From JAGWRA01 sp035534615 (GTDB taxonomy: Bacteria > Acidobacteriota > Vicinamibacteria > Vicinamibacterales > CAVVIG01): a stretch of DNA of 51,548 nucleotides. The notes under the pieces are model-generated. The model did not search any database. It was not told where the DNA came from and saw nothing but the letters and a program-made list of their open reading frames with translations. How positions within the stretch are numbered: the stretch's first letter is position 1; each line of letters begins with the position of its first letter. The stretch covers positions 1 through 51,548 of the forward strand of contig DATLRO010000002.1 of NCBI GenBank assembly GCA_035534615.1. Reading direction: 5' to 3'. A program made the position numbers and the translations under genes. Shown here piece by piece: positions 44,722 through 51,548 of this stretch.

Positions 44722-44827
44722 ATGGCTGGCCATGAGCGAGCCTGCTCTTACGTGCTCGCCGGCGGGCGAGTCGAATGGCTGGCCATGAGCGAGCCTGCTC
44801 TTACGTGCTCGCCGGCAGGCGAGTCGA
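44722..44827. repeat. 53-bp tandem duplication
   Basis: Two head-to-tail copies (44722-44774 and 44775-44827) differ at one base, which lies in a hairpin loop. Each unit contains the palindrome ATGGC-TG-GCCAT, a GAGC/GCTC pair and a CTCGCC/GGCGAG hairpin. Stem bases are identical in both copies. Confidence 0.85.
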
Positions 44828-44841
44828 ATGGCGCGCCCGGC
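44828..44841. repeat. Copy of the tRNA-Arg 3' end
   Basis: ATGGCGCGCCCGGC is identical to 44923-44936, the acceptor-CCA end of the tRNA, in the same orientation and 95 bases away. It could be an attachment-site remnant or a repeat that includes a tRNA tail. Confidence 0.5.
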
Positions 44842-44880
44842 CCACCTCCGCGCTTCGCGCTTCGGCGCGCCTCGATGAGC

Positions 44881-44925
44881 CATCCGCCGCAGCTTCCTGG
44901 GATTCTCCAGGAGCGAAGGCGGATG
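44881..44925 (-). terminator. Hairpin at the 3' end of tRNA-Arg
   Basis: CATCCGCC (44881-44888) pairs with GGCGGATG (44918-44925). An inner stem TCCTGG/CCAGGA has a six-base loop. It starts at the CCA end of the tRNA on the minus strand and is a likely terminator or processing signal. There is no clear T-run. Confidence 0.5.
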
Positions 44926-45000
44926 GCGCGCCCGGCAGGTCTCGAACCTGCGACCCCCGGTTTAGGAAACCGGTGCTCTATCCTGCTGAGCTACGGGCGC
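44924..45000 (-). tRNA. tRNA-Arg, anticodon CCT
   Basis: On the minus strand the 77 bases fold as a standard cloverleaf with encoded CCA. The acceptor GCGCCCG pairs with CGGGCGC, the D stem GCTC with GAGC, the anticodon stem CCGGT with ACCGG around TTCCTAA (anticodon CCT), and the T stem GCAGG with CCTGC around TTCGAGA. The discriminator base is G. It decodes AGG, rare in such GC-rich genes. It lies 39 bases downstream of apt on the same strand and may be transcribed with it. Confidence 0.95.
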
Positions 45001-45039
45001 TCGTGACGATGACAGCGGACCGGAACCGCCGCGCCGGGT

Positions 45040-45555
45040 TCAGTACTGAAGGACGGAAAAGACCGGACGGTTGCCGAGCCGCGTCCGGCCGTTGAGCTCC
45101 AGGAGCTCGATCAGAAACGCCAGGCCGTGCACGTCGCCCCCCAGGCGCTGCACCAGGTCCGTCGTGGCCCGCGCCGTGCCGCCCGTCGCCAGCAGGTCGT
45201 CGACGATGAGCACCTTCTGGTGCCGCGCGACGCCGTCGTCGTGGATCTCCAGCGCGTCGGTGCCGTATTCCAGCTCGTAACTCTGCTTGACGGTCGTCGA
45301 CGGCAGCTTGCCAGGCTTCCGCACCGGCGTGAAGCCCGCCCCCAGGCGATCGGCCACCGCCGCGCCGAGGATGAAGCCGCGGCTCTCGATGCCGACGACG
45401 ACATCGATGCCAGCCTCGAGGTACGGCTCCGAGAGCGCATCGACCGCCAGCCGGAAGCCGTCGCGATCCTGCAGCAGCGTCGTGATGTCGTAGAAGAGAA
45501 TGCCCTTCTTCGGGAAGTCGGGCACGTGCCGGATCTTCGATTTGAGCAGTTCCAT
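45040..45555 (-). CDS. apt: Adenine phosphoribosyltransferase
   Basis: 171-aa purine salvage enzyme, converting adenine and PRPP to AMP. IRHVPDFPKKGILFYDIT is the family N-terminus. VGIESRGFILGAAVADRLG and FTPVRKPGKLP form the active site. VLIVDDLLATGGTARATTDL is the PRPP-binding loop. ATG at 45555 is chosen for its AAGGAA ribosome binding site. An ATG at 45585, overlapping the acyP stop as ATGA, would add 10 residues. It is cotranscribed with acyP. Confidence 0.94.
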   Translation of the reverse strand: MELLKSKIRHVPDFPKKGILFYDITTLLQDRDGFRLAVDALSEPYLEAGIDVVVGIESRGFILGAAVADRLGAGFTPVRKPGKLPSTTVKQSYELEYGTDALEIHDDGVARHQKVLIVDDLLATGGTARATTDLVQRLGGDVHGLAFLIELLELNGRTRLGNRPVFSVLQY

Positions 45556-45581
45556 GGATTCCTTCGTGAGCCCCACCGGCC

Positions 45582-45857
45582 TCATGCCTCGACCGTGAAC
45601 CACAGATAGTCGCCCGACGGCAGCCGTCCCTCGGTGTCGACCGCCTCGACGCGCGCACGCGGCGGCCCGCGCCGGATGGCCATCTCGAACCGGATGACGC
45701 TCTCCGCCTCGCCCTCGGCCAGGATCTCGACGCGGCCGTCCGGGCAGTTGCGCACCCAGCCGGTGACGCCCTCGCGCGCCGCGGCTTCCTGCGCAAAGAA
45801 GCGGAACCCGACCCCCTGCACGCGTCCTGCCACGAGATAGCGCCGCGCCACCGGCAT
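45582..45857 (-). CDS. acyP: Acylphosphatase
   Basis: 91-aa enzyme that hydrolyses acyl phosphates, close to the usual family length. The phosphate-binding loop AGRVQGVGFRFFAQ contains the catalytic Arg, and GWVRNCPDGRVEILAEG contains the catalytic Asn. ATG at 45857 is chosen by family length. GGGGA lies seven bases upstream, with a stronger AGGAGG a little further up. A TATAAT lies about 40 bases before the start. First gene of a short operon with apt. Confidence 0.93.
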   Translation of the reverse strand: MPVARRYLVAGRVQGVGFRFFAQEAAAREGVTGWVRNCPDGRVEILAEGEAESVIRFEMAIRRGPPRARVEAVDTEGRLPSGDYLWFTVEA

Positions 45858-45896
45858 CGCCGTTCCCCGTTTCCTCCTCACCGACGCCGACGCGCG

Positions 45897-45902
45897 ATTA
45901 TA
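45897..45902 (-). promoter_or_regulatory. Candidate -10 element of acyP-apt
   Basis: Perfect TATAAT reading toward acyP. The -35 at 17 bp (TGGCCG) is poor. The predicted start is near 45890, about 33 bases before the ATG. Confidence 0.45.
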
Positions 45903-45955
45903 GCGGACGGCACGTGCGGCGGCCAGCACAGGGGGCCACAGCCGCCGGAAACAGC

Positions 45956-45981
45956 ACGGGCCGTCCACGCGGACGGCCCGT
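45956..45981 (-). terminator. Terminator of the VPS10/BNR gene
   Basis: An 11-bp perfect stem, ACGGGCCGTCC with GGACGGCCCGT, around a four-base loop. On the minus strand it lies 64 bases after the stop codon at 46046 and is followed by GCTGTTTCC. Confidence 0.7.
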
Positions 45982-46045
45982 CAACACTCCCAGCCGGCGT
46001 CGGCCGGCCGGCGGAGGCGGTCCTCCCCCGGCCGGCCGTCCCGGT

Positions 46046-49000
46046 CTATCCCTGCGCGCCGTCCTTCGCGGTCACCTTCAGCGGCTCCGCCTTCACCGCC
46101 TCCAGCTTGTCACGGGTGAGCAGCCGGTTCAGCGCCGGCAGATCGGTCTTCACCGTCCCGTCGAGCTTCGTCAGCTGCACCGCCAGCTTCTTCGACAGCA
46201 TGTCGAAGATGGTGTAGTCCTGGTCCGTCGGCTGGACCTGGCCCATCTCCACCACGCTGCCGAGCGCGCCGATCTTGTTGTTCAGCCTGATCGGGAAGTT
46301 CAGCGGGTCCTCGCTGGCGTGGCTCCTGGTCTGGTAGATCGCTTCCTCGACGGAGGTGAGCTGCGCCTCGAGCGACTGCGCCGCCTTGAGGATGGCCGCC
46401 TTCCGCGCCGCCGAGCGGAGCGTGTCCGCCTTCGCGATCCGATCCGCGATCTGCGGCTTGATGCCGCGGATCAGCAGGATGGCGTCGTTCGCCTGGCTCT
46501 CCTTGTCGCGGATCCGGATCGCCAGATCGAACTGCTTCTGGAGATCGGCCGCCGTGACCGTCTTGAGCCGCGGATCGATCCCGATCGTGAACGACTGCGT
46601 CTGCGTGACGCCGTCGGCCGTGACGCGCACCTGGTAGGTTCCCGGAGGCGCCAGCGGGCCGGTCGACCGGGCCGCCCACAGAATCATGCCGGGGAAGGTG
46701 GTCGGGCCGGGATACCGCATGTCCCACTCGAAGCGGTGCGTGCCGGCCGTCACACCGACCACCGACGGGGTGATGCCGAAGTACCGCTCCATCGGCGTCA
46801 GCGGCTTCGGCTTCTGGCCCGGCGTGCCGGTGTACGTGTGGATCACCTTCCCCTGCGGATCGAGGAATTCGATCGTCACCTTCCGGGCGTCGCCCTTCAG
46901 GTAGTAATCGATCGGCGCGCTCCGATCCAGGCCCAGACGCGCCCCGATCGGCTTGAAGACGTGCAGGGGCTGACCGGCCGTGTCCGGCATCCACTGCCGG
47001 ATCGGGCTGAGGTCGTGCAGGATGTAGAACGCACGCCCATGCGTCGCGATCACGAGGTCGTTGTCCTTGACCATCAGATCGTGCACCGGCGTGATCGGCA
47101 TGTTGAGCCGCATCGACTGCCAGTGGTCCCCGTTGTCCCACGACACGTACGCGCCCTGCTCCGTGCCGAGGTACAGCAGATGCGCCCGCGCCGGATCCTC
47201 CCGGATGGCCCGCACGTAGTCGTCCGCCGGCAGGCCGGCGACGATCTTCGTCCAGGTCGCGCCGTAGTCGTCCGTCCGGTACACGTAGGGCGCGAAATCG
47301 TCCATCTGGTAGTGGTTCGCCGCGAGGTACGCGGAGCCCGGACGGAACGGCGACGCCTCGATCAGGCTGATGCGCGTCAGGTGCGGCAGCCCCTTCGGGG
47401 TCACGTTCGTCCAGGTCTTGCCGCCGTCGCGGGTGAGGTGCACGAGCCCATCGTCCGAGCCGGTCCAGATGATGCTGCCGTCCTTGGGCGACGGCGCGAT
47501 GGTGAAGATCGTCGCGTAGGTCTCGACGCCGCTCTCGTCATGCGTGATCGGCCCGCCCGACTCGCCCATCGTCGCCGGCTCGTGCAGGGTCAGGTCCGGG
47601 CTGATCTTCTCCCAGGACTGCCCGCCGTTGGTCGTCTTCCACAGATGCTGGGAGCCGGCGTAGAGGACGTGCGGATCGGTCGGCGAGAACACGATCGGCG
47701 TCGTCCACTGGAAGCGCTCCTTGATCTGGTCGCTCGGATACCCCATCGGGTTGTCCGGATACGGACTCACGGCGCGGAGCTGGTTGGTGGCGTGGTCGTA
47801 ACGGGTGATCAGGCCGCCGTAGCTGCCGGCGTAGAAGATGTTCGGATTGAGGGGATCCACGGCGACGTACCCGCTCTCCCCGCCGCCCACCGAGTAGTGC
47901 TCGTTCGGGTCGCCGGCGCTGGAGACGCAGGCGGTGCTCCGGTCCTGCTGCGCGCCGCAGACCTCGTAGGGAACCTGGGAGGTGGTGATGACGTGGTAGA
48001 ACTCCCCCGTCGGCGTGTCTTCGGCCGTCCAGGTCCTGCCGCCGTTGACGCTCACGGTCGCACCGCCGTCGTTCGATTCGATCATCCGGTCGGTGTCGTT
48101 CGGCGCGATCCACAGATCGTGGTTGTCGCCGTGCGGCGTCCGGATGGCCTTGTAGGTCTTGCCGCCGTCCAGCGACCGGTAGAAGCCGGTGTTCACGACG
48201 TAGACTTCGTTCTCGTTCTTCGGGTCGGCGAAGATCCGCGTGTAATAGAACGCGCGCTGCCGGAGATCGGCGTCCTGGTTGGTCAGCGTCCACGTGGCGC
48301 CGGCATCGTTCGAGACGAAGACGCCGCCCTCGTGCGCCTCGATGATCGCGTACACGCGATTCGGGTTCACCGGCGACACCGAGACGCCGATCTTGCCGAT
48401 GACGCCGGCCGGCATGCCCGGATTGTGCGTCAGCTCGGTCCAGTGCTCGCCCCCGTCGGTCGTCTTGAACAGGCCCGATCCCGGGCCCCCGCTCGACAGC
48501 GAATAGGGCGTGCGGTACGCCTGCCACAGCGACGCGTAGAGCACCTGCGGGTTCTGCGGGTCCATCGAGAGGTCGACCGCGCCGGTCCGGTCGTCGCGAT
48601 ACAGCACCTTCTTCCAGGTCTTGCCGCCGTCGATCGACTTGTAGACGCCGCGCTGGGGGTTCGGGCCGTACGGATGGCCGAACGCCGCCGCATAGACGAT
48701 GTCGGGGTTCGTCGGATCGATGCGAATCTCCGCAATCACCTGGGTGTCGGTGAGCCCCATGTGCGTCCACGTCTTGCCGTCGTCGGTCGACTTCCAGACG
48801 CCGTCGCCCATGGCGATGTCGCCGCGCAGGGCGACCTCCCCCATGCCGACGTAAATGATGTTCGGGTTCGACGGCGCGATCGCAATGGCGCCGACCGACG
48901 ACCAGTGGAAGGCCTTGTCCGAGACCGGATGCCAGGTCGTGCCGCCGTCGGTCGTCTTCCACAGCCCGCCGCCGGTGGCGCCGAAGTAGTACTCGTACGG

Positions 49001-49210
49001 CCGCTGCGCGCTGCCGGCCACGGCCAGCGAGCGGCCCCCGAGGTTCGGCCCGATGTTCCGCCACTTGAGCGCGCCGAACGGGCTCTGGGCGTCAGGGCTG
49101 GCGGGAGCCGTCTGCGCGTAGAACAGGCCGCGCGCGGTGAACCCGTAGCCGACGGCCAGTGTGCCCGCCAGCACGATCACACCCAGGCGGGCCTTCAGGA
49201 ATCGTTTCAT
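46046..49210 (-). CDS. Exported VPS10/sortilin-type BNR-repeat protein
   Basis: 1054-aa secreted protein with a signal segment (about 9-30, GVIVLAGTLAVGYGFTARGLF). Most of it is two seven-bladed-type propellers built of BNR/Asp-box repeats: GLWKTTDGGTTWHPV, GVWKSTDDGKTWTHM, GVYKSIDGGKTWKKV, GLFKTTDGGEHWTEL, LWKTTNGGQSWEKI and LVHLTRDGGKTWTNV. The C-terminal 300 residues (from about 790) form a beta domain and then a helical region (KTVTAADLQKQFDLAIRIRDKE), a layout often annotated as glycosyl hydrolase or VPS10. No glycosidase catalytic pair can be claimed. The start has GAGGAG six bases upstream. Ends at a strong hairpin terminator. Confidence 0.85.
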   Translation of the reverse strand: MKRFLKARLGVIVLAGTLAVGYGFTARGLFYAQTAPASPDAQSPFGALKWRNIGPNLGGRSLAVAGSAQRPYEYYFGATGGGLWKTTDGGTTWHPVSDKAFHWSSVGAIAIAPSNPNIIYVGMGEVALRGDIAMGDGVWKSTDDGKTWTHMGLTDTQVIAEIRIDPTNPDIVYAAAFGHPYGPNPQRGVYKSIDGGKTWKKVLYRDDRTGAVDLSMDPQNPQVLYASLWQAYRTPYSLSSGGPGSGLFKTTDGGEHWTELTHNPGMPAGVIGKIGVSVSPVNPNRVYAIIEAHEGGVFVSNDAGATWTLTNQDADLRQRAFYYTRIFADPKNENEVYVVNTGFYRSLDGGKTYKAIRTPHGDNHDLWIAPNDTDRMIESNDGGATVSVNGGRTWTAEDTPTGEFYHVITTSQVPYEVCGAQQDRSTACVSSAGDPNEHYSVGGGESGYVAVDPLNPNIFYAGSYGGLITRYDHATNQLRAVSPYPDNPMGYPSDQIKERFQWTTPIVFSPTDPHVLYAGSQHLWKTTNGGQSWEKISPDLTLHEPATMGESGGPITHDESGVETYATIFTIAPSPKDGSIIWTGSDDGLVHLTRDGGKTWTNVTPKGLPHLTRISLIEASPFRPGSAYLAANHYQMDDFAPYVYRTDDYGATWTKIVAGLPADDYVRAIREDPARAHLLYLGTEQGAYVSWDNGDHWQSMRLNMPITPVHDLMVKDNDLVIATHGRAFYILHDLSPIRQWMPDTAGQPLHVFKPIGARLGLDRSAPIDYYLKGDARKVTIEFLDPQGKVIHTYTGTPGQKPKPLTPMERYFGITPSVVGVTAGTHRFEWDMRYPGPTTFPGMILWAARSTGPLAPPGTYQVRVTADGVTQTQSFTIGIDPRLKTVTAADLQKQFDLAIRIRDKESQANDAILLIRGIKPQIADRIAKADTLRSAARKAAILKAAQSLEAQLTSVEEAIYQTRSHASEDPLNFPIRLNNKIGALGSVVEMGQVQPTDQDYTIFDMLSKKLAVQLTKLDGTVKTDLPALNRLLTRDKLEAVKAEPLKVTAKDGAQG

Positions 49211-49567
49211 ACCGTCTCCTCAAATTCTCCTCGCACGGGCCGAGGCACACACTCGAACGGGCGTTCCAGGCCGGCGATCGCCGCAGCGGCAGAGCCACAG
49301 CGAAGCGCAATCGCGACGCCCAACCTTCCATGCTAGTGCCAATGGTCTCCGCTCACAAGGCGCGCGGCCGGTCGGTCGCCGCACGTGACTTCCGGCAGAC
49401 GCGGCGGCCCGCCGGCCCGTCTGCCGCGGGCCCAGCGTCCCGCGGAACGGCCGAGCTGCGCCTTGTGGGCCGCGCAGCCGGCTGGTACACTGGCGGCAGG
49501 GCATGAAACGGCAGCGCTCCGCAGGCGCCCTGCCGGGGCCGGTTCGCGCCGGCCGGGAGTGTCAGCC
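49211..49567. other. Divergent region between the VPS10/BNR gene and tatA
   Basis: No gene seen. It holds the ribosome binding site of the VPS10/BNR gene near 49215-49222 (minus) and the tatA promoter at 49463-49491. The long open frames here are compositional. A TGGCAC (minus, 49341-49336) resembles half a sigma-54 site but the -12 half is wrong. Confidence 0.4.
49463..49491 (+). promoter_or_regulatory. Promoter of tatA
   Basis: TTGTGG (49463-49468), a 17-bp spacer, and TACACT (49486-49491) preceded by TGG, an extended -10. Start near 49498, about 70 bases before the tatA ATG. Confidence 0.55.
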
Positions 49568-49837
<270 letters not shown>

Positions 49838-49885
49838 GCGCCCTGCAGACCGGCAGCTCCAGGATGTGAGACGTCCGAGGGACAG

Positions 49886-49936
49886 GGGGAAGGCATTCCC
49901 CGTTGTTGAGGAGAGCGGACCCGCGCCCGCGGGTCC
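49886..49936. terminator. Two hairpins between tatA and the diguanylate cyclase gene
   Basis: GGGGAA/TTCCCC with loop GGCA (49886-49901) and GGACCCGCG/CGCGGGTCC (49917-49936) lie between convergent genes. The second is the stronger and would terminate the minus-strand gene. Neither has a good T-run. Confidence 0.5.
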
Positions 49937-49945
49937 CCGGCGCAC

Positions 49946-51058
49946 CTACCGCATCAGCAGATCCCGCACGAACGGCTTGGCCTTGACGACGACCCGGTTC
50001 TTGCCGCGGTGCTTGGCGCCGTAGAGCGCTTCGTCCGCGCGCTGCAGCATGCTGGCCGCCGTGTCGCCGGGCGAGAGCTCGGCCAGCCCGCAGCTGATCG
50101 TCACGCCGAACGGCCGGGGCTGGTCCCCCTCGCCTGCGTCGAACCGCGCCTCCGCGATCTTCGCCACCGCGCGGCACATGCGCGCCTCGAGCTGGCGGAT
50201 CGTCGCTTCGGGCGCCAGCAGCGCGAACTCGTCGCCGCCGAGCCGCGCGACCAGGTCGGTCGACCGGACCGAGCGCGCCAGCGCGCGCGCCACACTGATG
50301 AGCACCTGGTCGCCCGCCAGGTGCCCGTAGCAGTCGTTCACCGACTTGAAGTTGTCGATGTCGACCAGCGCCAGGACGAACTGCCGGTCGGGCGTCTGCG
50401 TCCACCCCTCGAGCGTCCGATCGAACGTCTCGCGGTTGGCCAGGCGGGTCAGGCCGTCGATCGCGGCCGCCTGGCGCGTCCGCACGAGCTGCGCCTCGAG
50501 CATCTCCACGCGCGCCGCGAGCGCGTCGAACGTCTGCTCGCGCGAGGCCTGGCGTTCGGCCACCGCCCGCTTGAGCGATTCGGTTTCCTCCAGGAGCCGG
50601 GCCTTCAGCGTCCGCAGCTCGTCGATCTCGGCCAGATCGACGAAGCGGTCGGCCGAGAGCTGCAGCTCCTGATCGAAGCCGCTCTCGCCCCCGGCCAGGC
50701 TGGCGAGGGTGTCGCGCAGGAGCTGGACGACCGCGCCGATCTCCCGGTGCTGCTCCATGCGCAGCGCCTCGGCGCGCTCGAAGAAGTGCCGGCACTCCGC
50801 CAGGCACTCCGTGCTCAGCTGCTCGATCGCCGGCGCGTCGCTCTCCTGCGCCAGGCGCGTCCGGTACGCGTTCAGCCGCCCGCGGAAGCGCGCGTCCTCT
50901 CCGTCGGGCAGGCGCGGGGCGATTTCGTCGACCAGCATCAGCAGGTCGTCCACGAACACCTCGAAGGCGGTCATGACAGTCCAGTGGTCGGATCCGGGAC
51001 GACCCAGGCCGAGGGCGATGATGTGGTTGTCGAGGTGATCGGTCATGGACACACTCAT
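49946..51058 (-). CDS. Soluble diguanylate cyclase (GGDEF domain)
   Basis: About 370 aa, making cyclic di-GMP from two GTP. The N-terminal 200 residues are all-helical with no membrane segment or recognisable sensor domain, ending in a coiled coil (EETESLKRAVAERQASREQT). The catalytic domain has DGLTRLANRETFD, ALVDIDNFKSVNDCYGH and the intact active-site motif RLGGDEFALLAP. RSTD five residues before GGDEF is a product-inhibition I-site. It is not fused to an EAL or HD-GYP domain. ATG at 51058 is preferred for its GGAAG ribosome binding site. The frame is open to 51202 but that part is compositional. Confidence 0.92.
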   Translation of the reverse strand: MSVSMTDHLDNHIIALGLGRPGSDHWTVMTAFEVFVDDLLMLVDEIAPRLPDGEDARFRGRLNAYRTRLAQESDAPAIEQLSTECLAECRHFFERAEALRMEQHREIGAVVQLLRDTLASLAGGESGFDQELQLSADRFVDLAEIDELRTLKARLLEETESLKRAVAERQASREQTFDALAARVEMLEAQLVRTRQAAAIDGLTRLANRETFDRTLEGWTQTPDRQFVLALVDIDNFKSVNDCYGHLAGDQVLISVARALARSVRSTDLVARLGGDEFALLAPEATIRQLEARMCRAVAKIAEARFDAGEGDQPRPFGVTISCGLAELSPGDTAASMLQRADEALYGAKHRGKNRVVVKAKPFVRDLLMR

Positions 51059-51205
51059 CGTGTCTTCCATCCAATCGGCAGGCGGCCGGCCGGCATGAAC
51101 GCCGGCCGGCGATGGCGGGCGCCGCCCCCGGAGTATGATGGGCTGGTTGGATGCGCCCGGACCGGCCGCTGGTCCGGGGTGTTTGAAAAGCGCAGCGGCC
51201 ACCGG

Positions 51206-51235
51206 CGCCGCGGGCCCGCCAGGCGGGCCGCGGCG
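51206..51235 (+). other. Stable hairpin upstream of the mini-ORF
   Basis: CGCCGCGG pairs with CCGCGGCG, and CCCG with CGGG, with one bulged G (51214) and a five-base loop. Twelve base pairs in total, nearly all G-C. Confidence 0.6.
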
Positions 51236-51267
51236 TCCTCATCCGGTCGCGGCCAGGAGGTGCATGT

Positions 51268-51297
51268 ATGGCAGACACCACCGGGAGGCGCGGCTAG
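51268..51297 (+). CDS. Possible 9-codon leader peptide
   Basis: ATG to TAG encoding MADTTGRRG. AGGAGG lies seven bases upstream, the ideal spacing. Sequence alone does not show that it is translated. It lies between two hairpins, an arrangement that could couple translation to RNA folding. An overlapping ATG at 51264 would give 14 codons but with poor spacing. Confidence 0.25.
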   Translation: MADTTGRRG

Positions 51298-51308
51298 ACC
51301 GCCCGTGA

Positions 51309-51339
51309 CCGGCCGGACTCGGGCAACCGATCCGGCCGG
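51309..51339 (+). terminator. Hairpin after the mini-ORF
   Basis: CCGGCCGGA (51309-51317) pairs perfectly with TCCGGCCGG (51331-51339) around a 13-base loop. It would stop a short plus-strand transcript carrying the mini-ORF. Confidence 0.45.
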
Positions 51340-51370
51340 CCTCCCCTACTCGTCCAAGCCCCGCCAGCCC

Positions 51371-51418
51371 CCGAGCCCCGAGCCGCGAGCCCCGAACACT
51401 GAGCACCGAGCCCAAGCC
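51371..51418. repeat. Degenerate GAGCCCC-type short repeat
   Basis: Seven or so imperfect copies of a 7-8 base unit (GAGCCCC, GAGCCGC, GAGCACC) run head to tail just after the stop codon of the partial gene at the right edge. Confidence 0.6.
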
Positions 51419-51548
51419 CTACGCTCCGCCGCCGCATCGATCCGGCCAGACGAAGACCCGACGCGCCAGATCGGACTCCAGCAGCGCCTCCGAGTAATAC
51501 ATCCGGAGGATCGACGGACGCCAGGTCAGCAGGTCGGCGTTCTCCCGG
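51419..51548 (-). CDS. C-terminal end of an unidentified protein (partial)
   Basis: 42 residues are visible, ending at TAG (51421-51419): ENADLLTWRPSILRMYYSEA is followed by LLESDLARRVFVWPDRCGGGA. Codon usage matches the neighbours and the frame is open to the edge. I do not recognise the protein from this fragment. Confidence 0.5.
   Translation of the reverse strand, partial: RENADLLTWRPSILRMYYSEALLESDLARRVFVWPDRCGGGA

Larger units (their letters stand above)
44604..44923. other. Structured repeat-rich intergenic region
   Basis: No gene is apparent here. It holds a set of nested inverted repeats (44605-44672), a 53-bp tandem duplication (44722-44827), a copy of the tRNA 3' end (44828-44841) and a long hairpin abutting the tRNA (44881-44925). 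Open frames across it on either strand look like translation artefacts. Confidence 0.7.
51059..51418. other. Intergenic region with two hairpins and a mini-ORF
   Basis: No standard gene is present. A strong hairpin lies at 51206-51235, AGGAGG at 51255-51260, a 9-codon frame at 51268-51297, a second hairpin at 51309-51339, and a degenerate GAGCCCC-type repeat at about 51371-51418. Confidence 0.5.

Noticed and set aside
44722..45006. 94-codon plus-strand frame over the repeats and tRNA-Arg
   Set aside because: The end (RPAGLEPATPGLGNRCSILL) is the translated complement of a tRNA, a well-known annotation artefact.
49325..49341. Sigma-54-like site upstream of the VPS10/BNR gene (minus strand)
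   Set aside because: TGGCAC is right for -24, but the -12 half reads TGGAAG and lacks the essential GC.

Overview
The window is one continuous stretch of GC-rich chromosome from a diderm (outer-membrane) bacterium. It is densely coded and almost entirely housekeeping genes. The combination points to Acidobacteriota, probably the Vicinamibacteria side: a complete Tol-Pal locus, Lpt genes beside rpoN, hpf, hprK, rapZ and a permease-less PTS, a deoxyhypusine-synthase-like gene, and a very large exported VPS10/BNR repeat protein. This assignment is inferred from gene content. Myxococcota or another deltaproteobacterial-type lineage remains possible. I see no phage, insertion sequence, integron, CRISPR array or plasmid function.

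Layout. 1-1372: the 5' part of recN (minus). 1401-7019: tolQ-tolR-tonB/tolA-like-tolB-pal-cpoB-ssb (plus), driven by a near-consensus promoter. A bidirectional hairpin at 7047-7088 separates this block from a minus-strand block at 7124-17043: fused lptC-lptA, lptB, rpoN, long hpf, hprK, rapZ, EIIA-Man, HPr and EI, followed by a small cupin gene. This looks like one regulatory operon. HPr carries both His15 and Ser46, so the phosphorelay and the HprK switch can both act, but no sugar permease is present. 17137-25066: recJ, accA, dnaE and guaA (minus), with an AT-rich array of 8-bp repeats between dnaE and guaA.

25193-34727: a PQQ-type beta-propeller protein (plus); a minus-strand trio (membrane protein, MocR-like aminotransferase, DUF4342 protein); a 1350-residue NtrY-like sensor kinase (plus); then pssA and psd (minus), the two steps of phosphatidylethanolamine synthesis. 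34904-36599: a DUF465 protein, rimI and tsaB (minus), divergent from mutS and a peptide-type solute-binding lipoprotein (plus, to 40937). 41001-42970: a translationally coupled pair of a deoxyhypusine-synthase-like enzyme and an agmatinase-family ureohydrolase, a likely polyamine cassette. 42993-45857: a TPR membrane protein, a small lipoprotein, a nest of structured repeats, tRNA-Arg(CCT), apt and acyP. 46046-51058: the VPS10/BNR protein, tatA and a soluble GGDEF diguanylate cyclase. The window ends in an unidentified partial gene.

The items most worth a second look are the deoxyhypusine-synthase-like/ureohydrolase pair, the repeat nest beside the tRNA with a copy of the tRNA 3' end, the octamer array upstream of dnaE, the LptC-LptA fusion, the permease-less HprK/HPr cascade, and a 9-codon mini-ORF with a strong ribosome binding site between two stable hairpins near the right edge. 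None of these is proven to be a new system.
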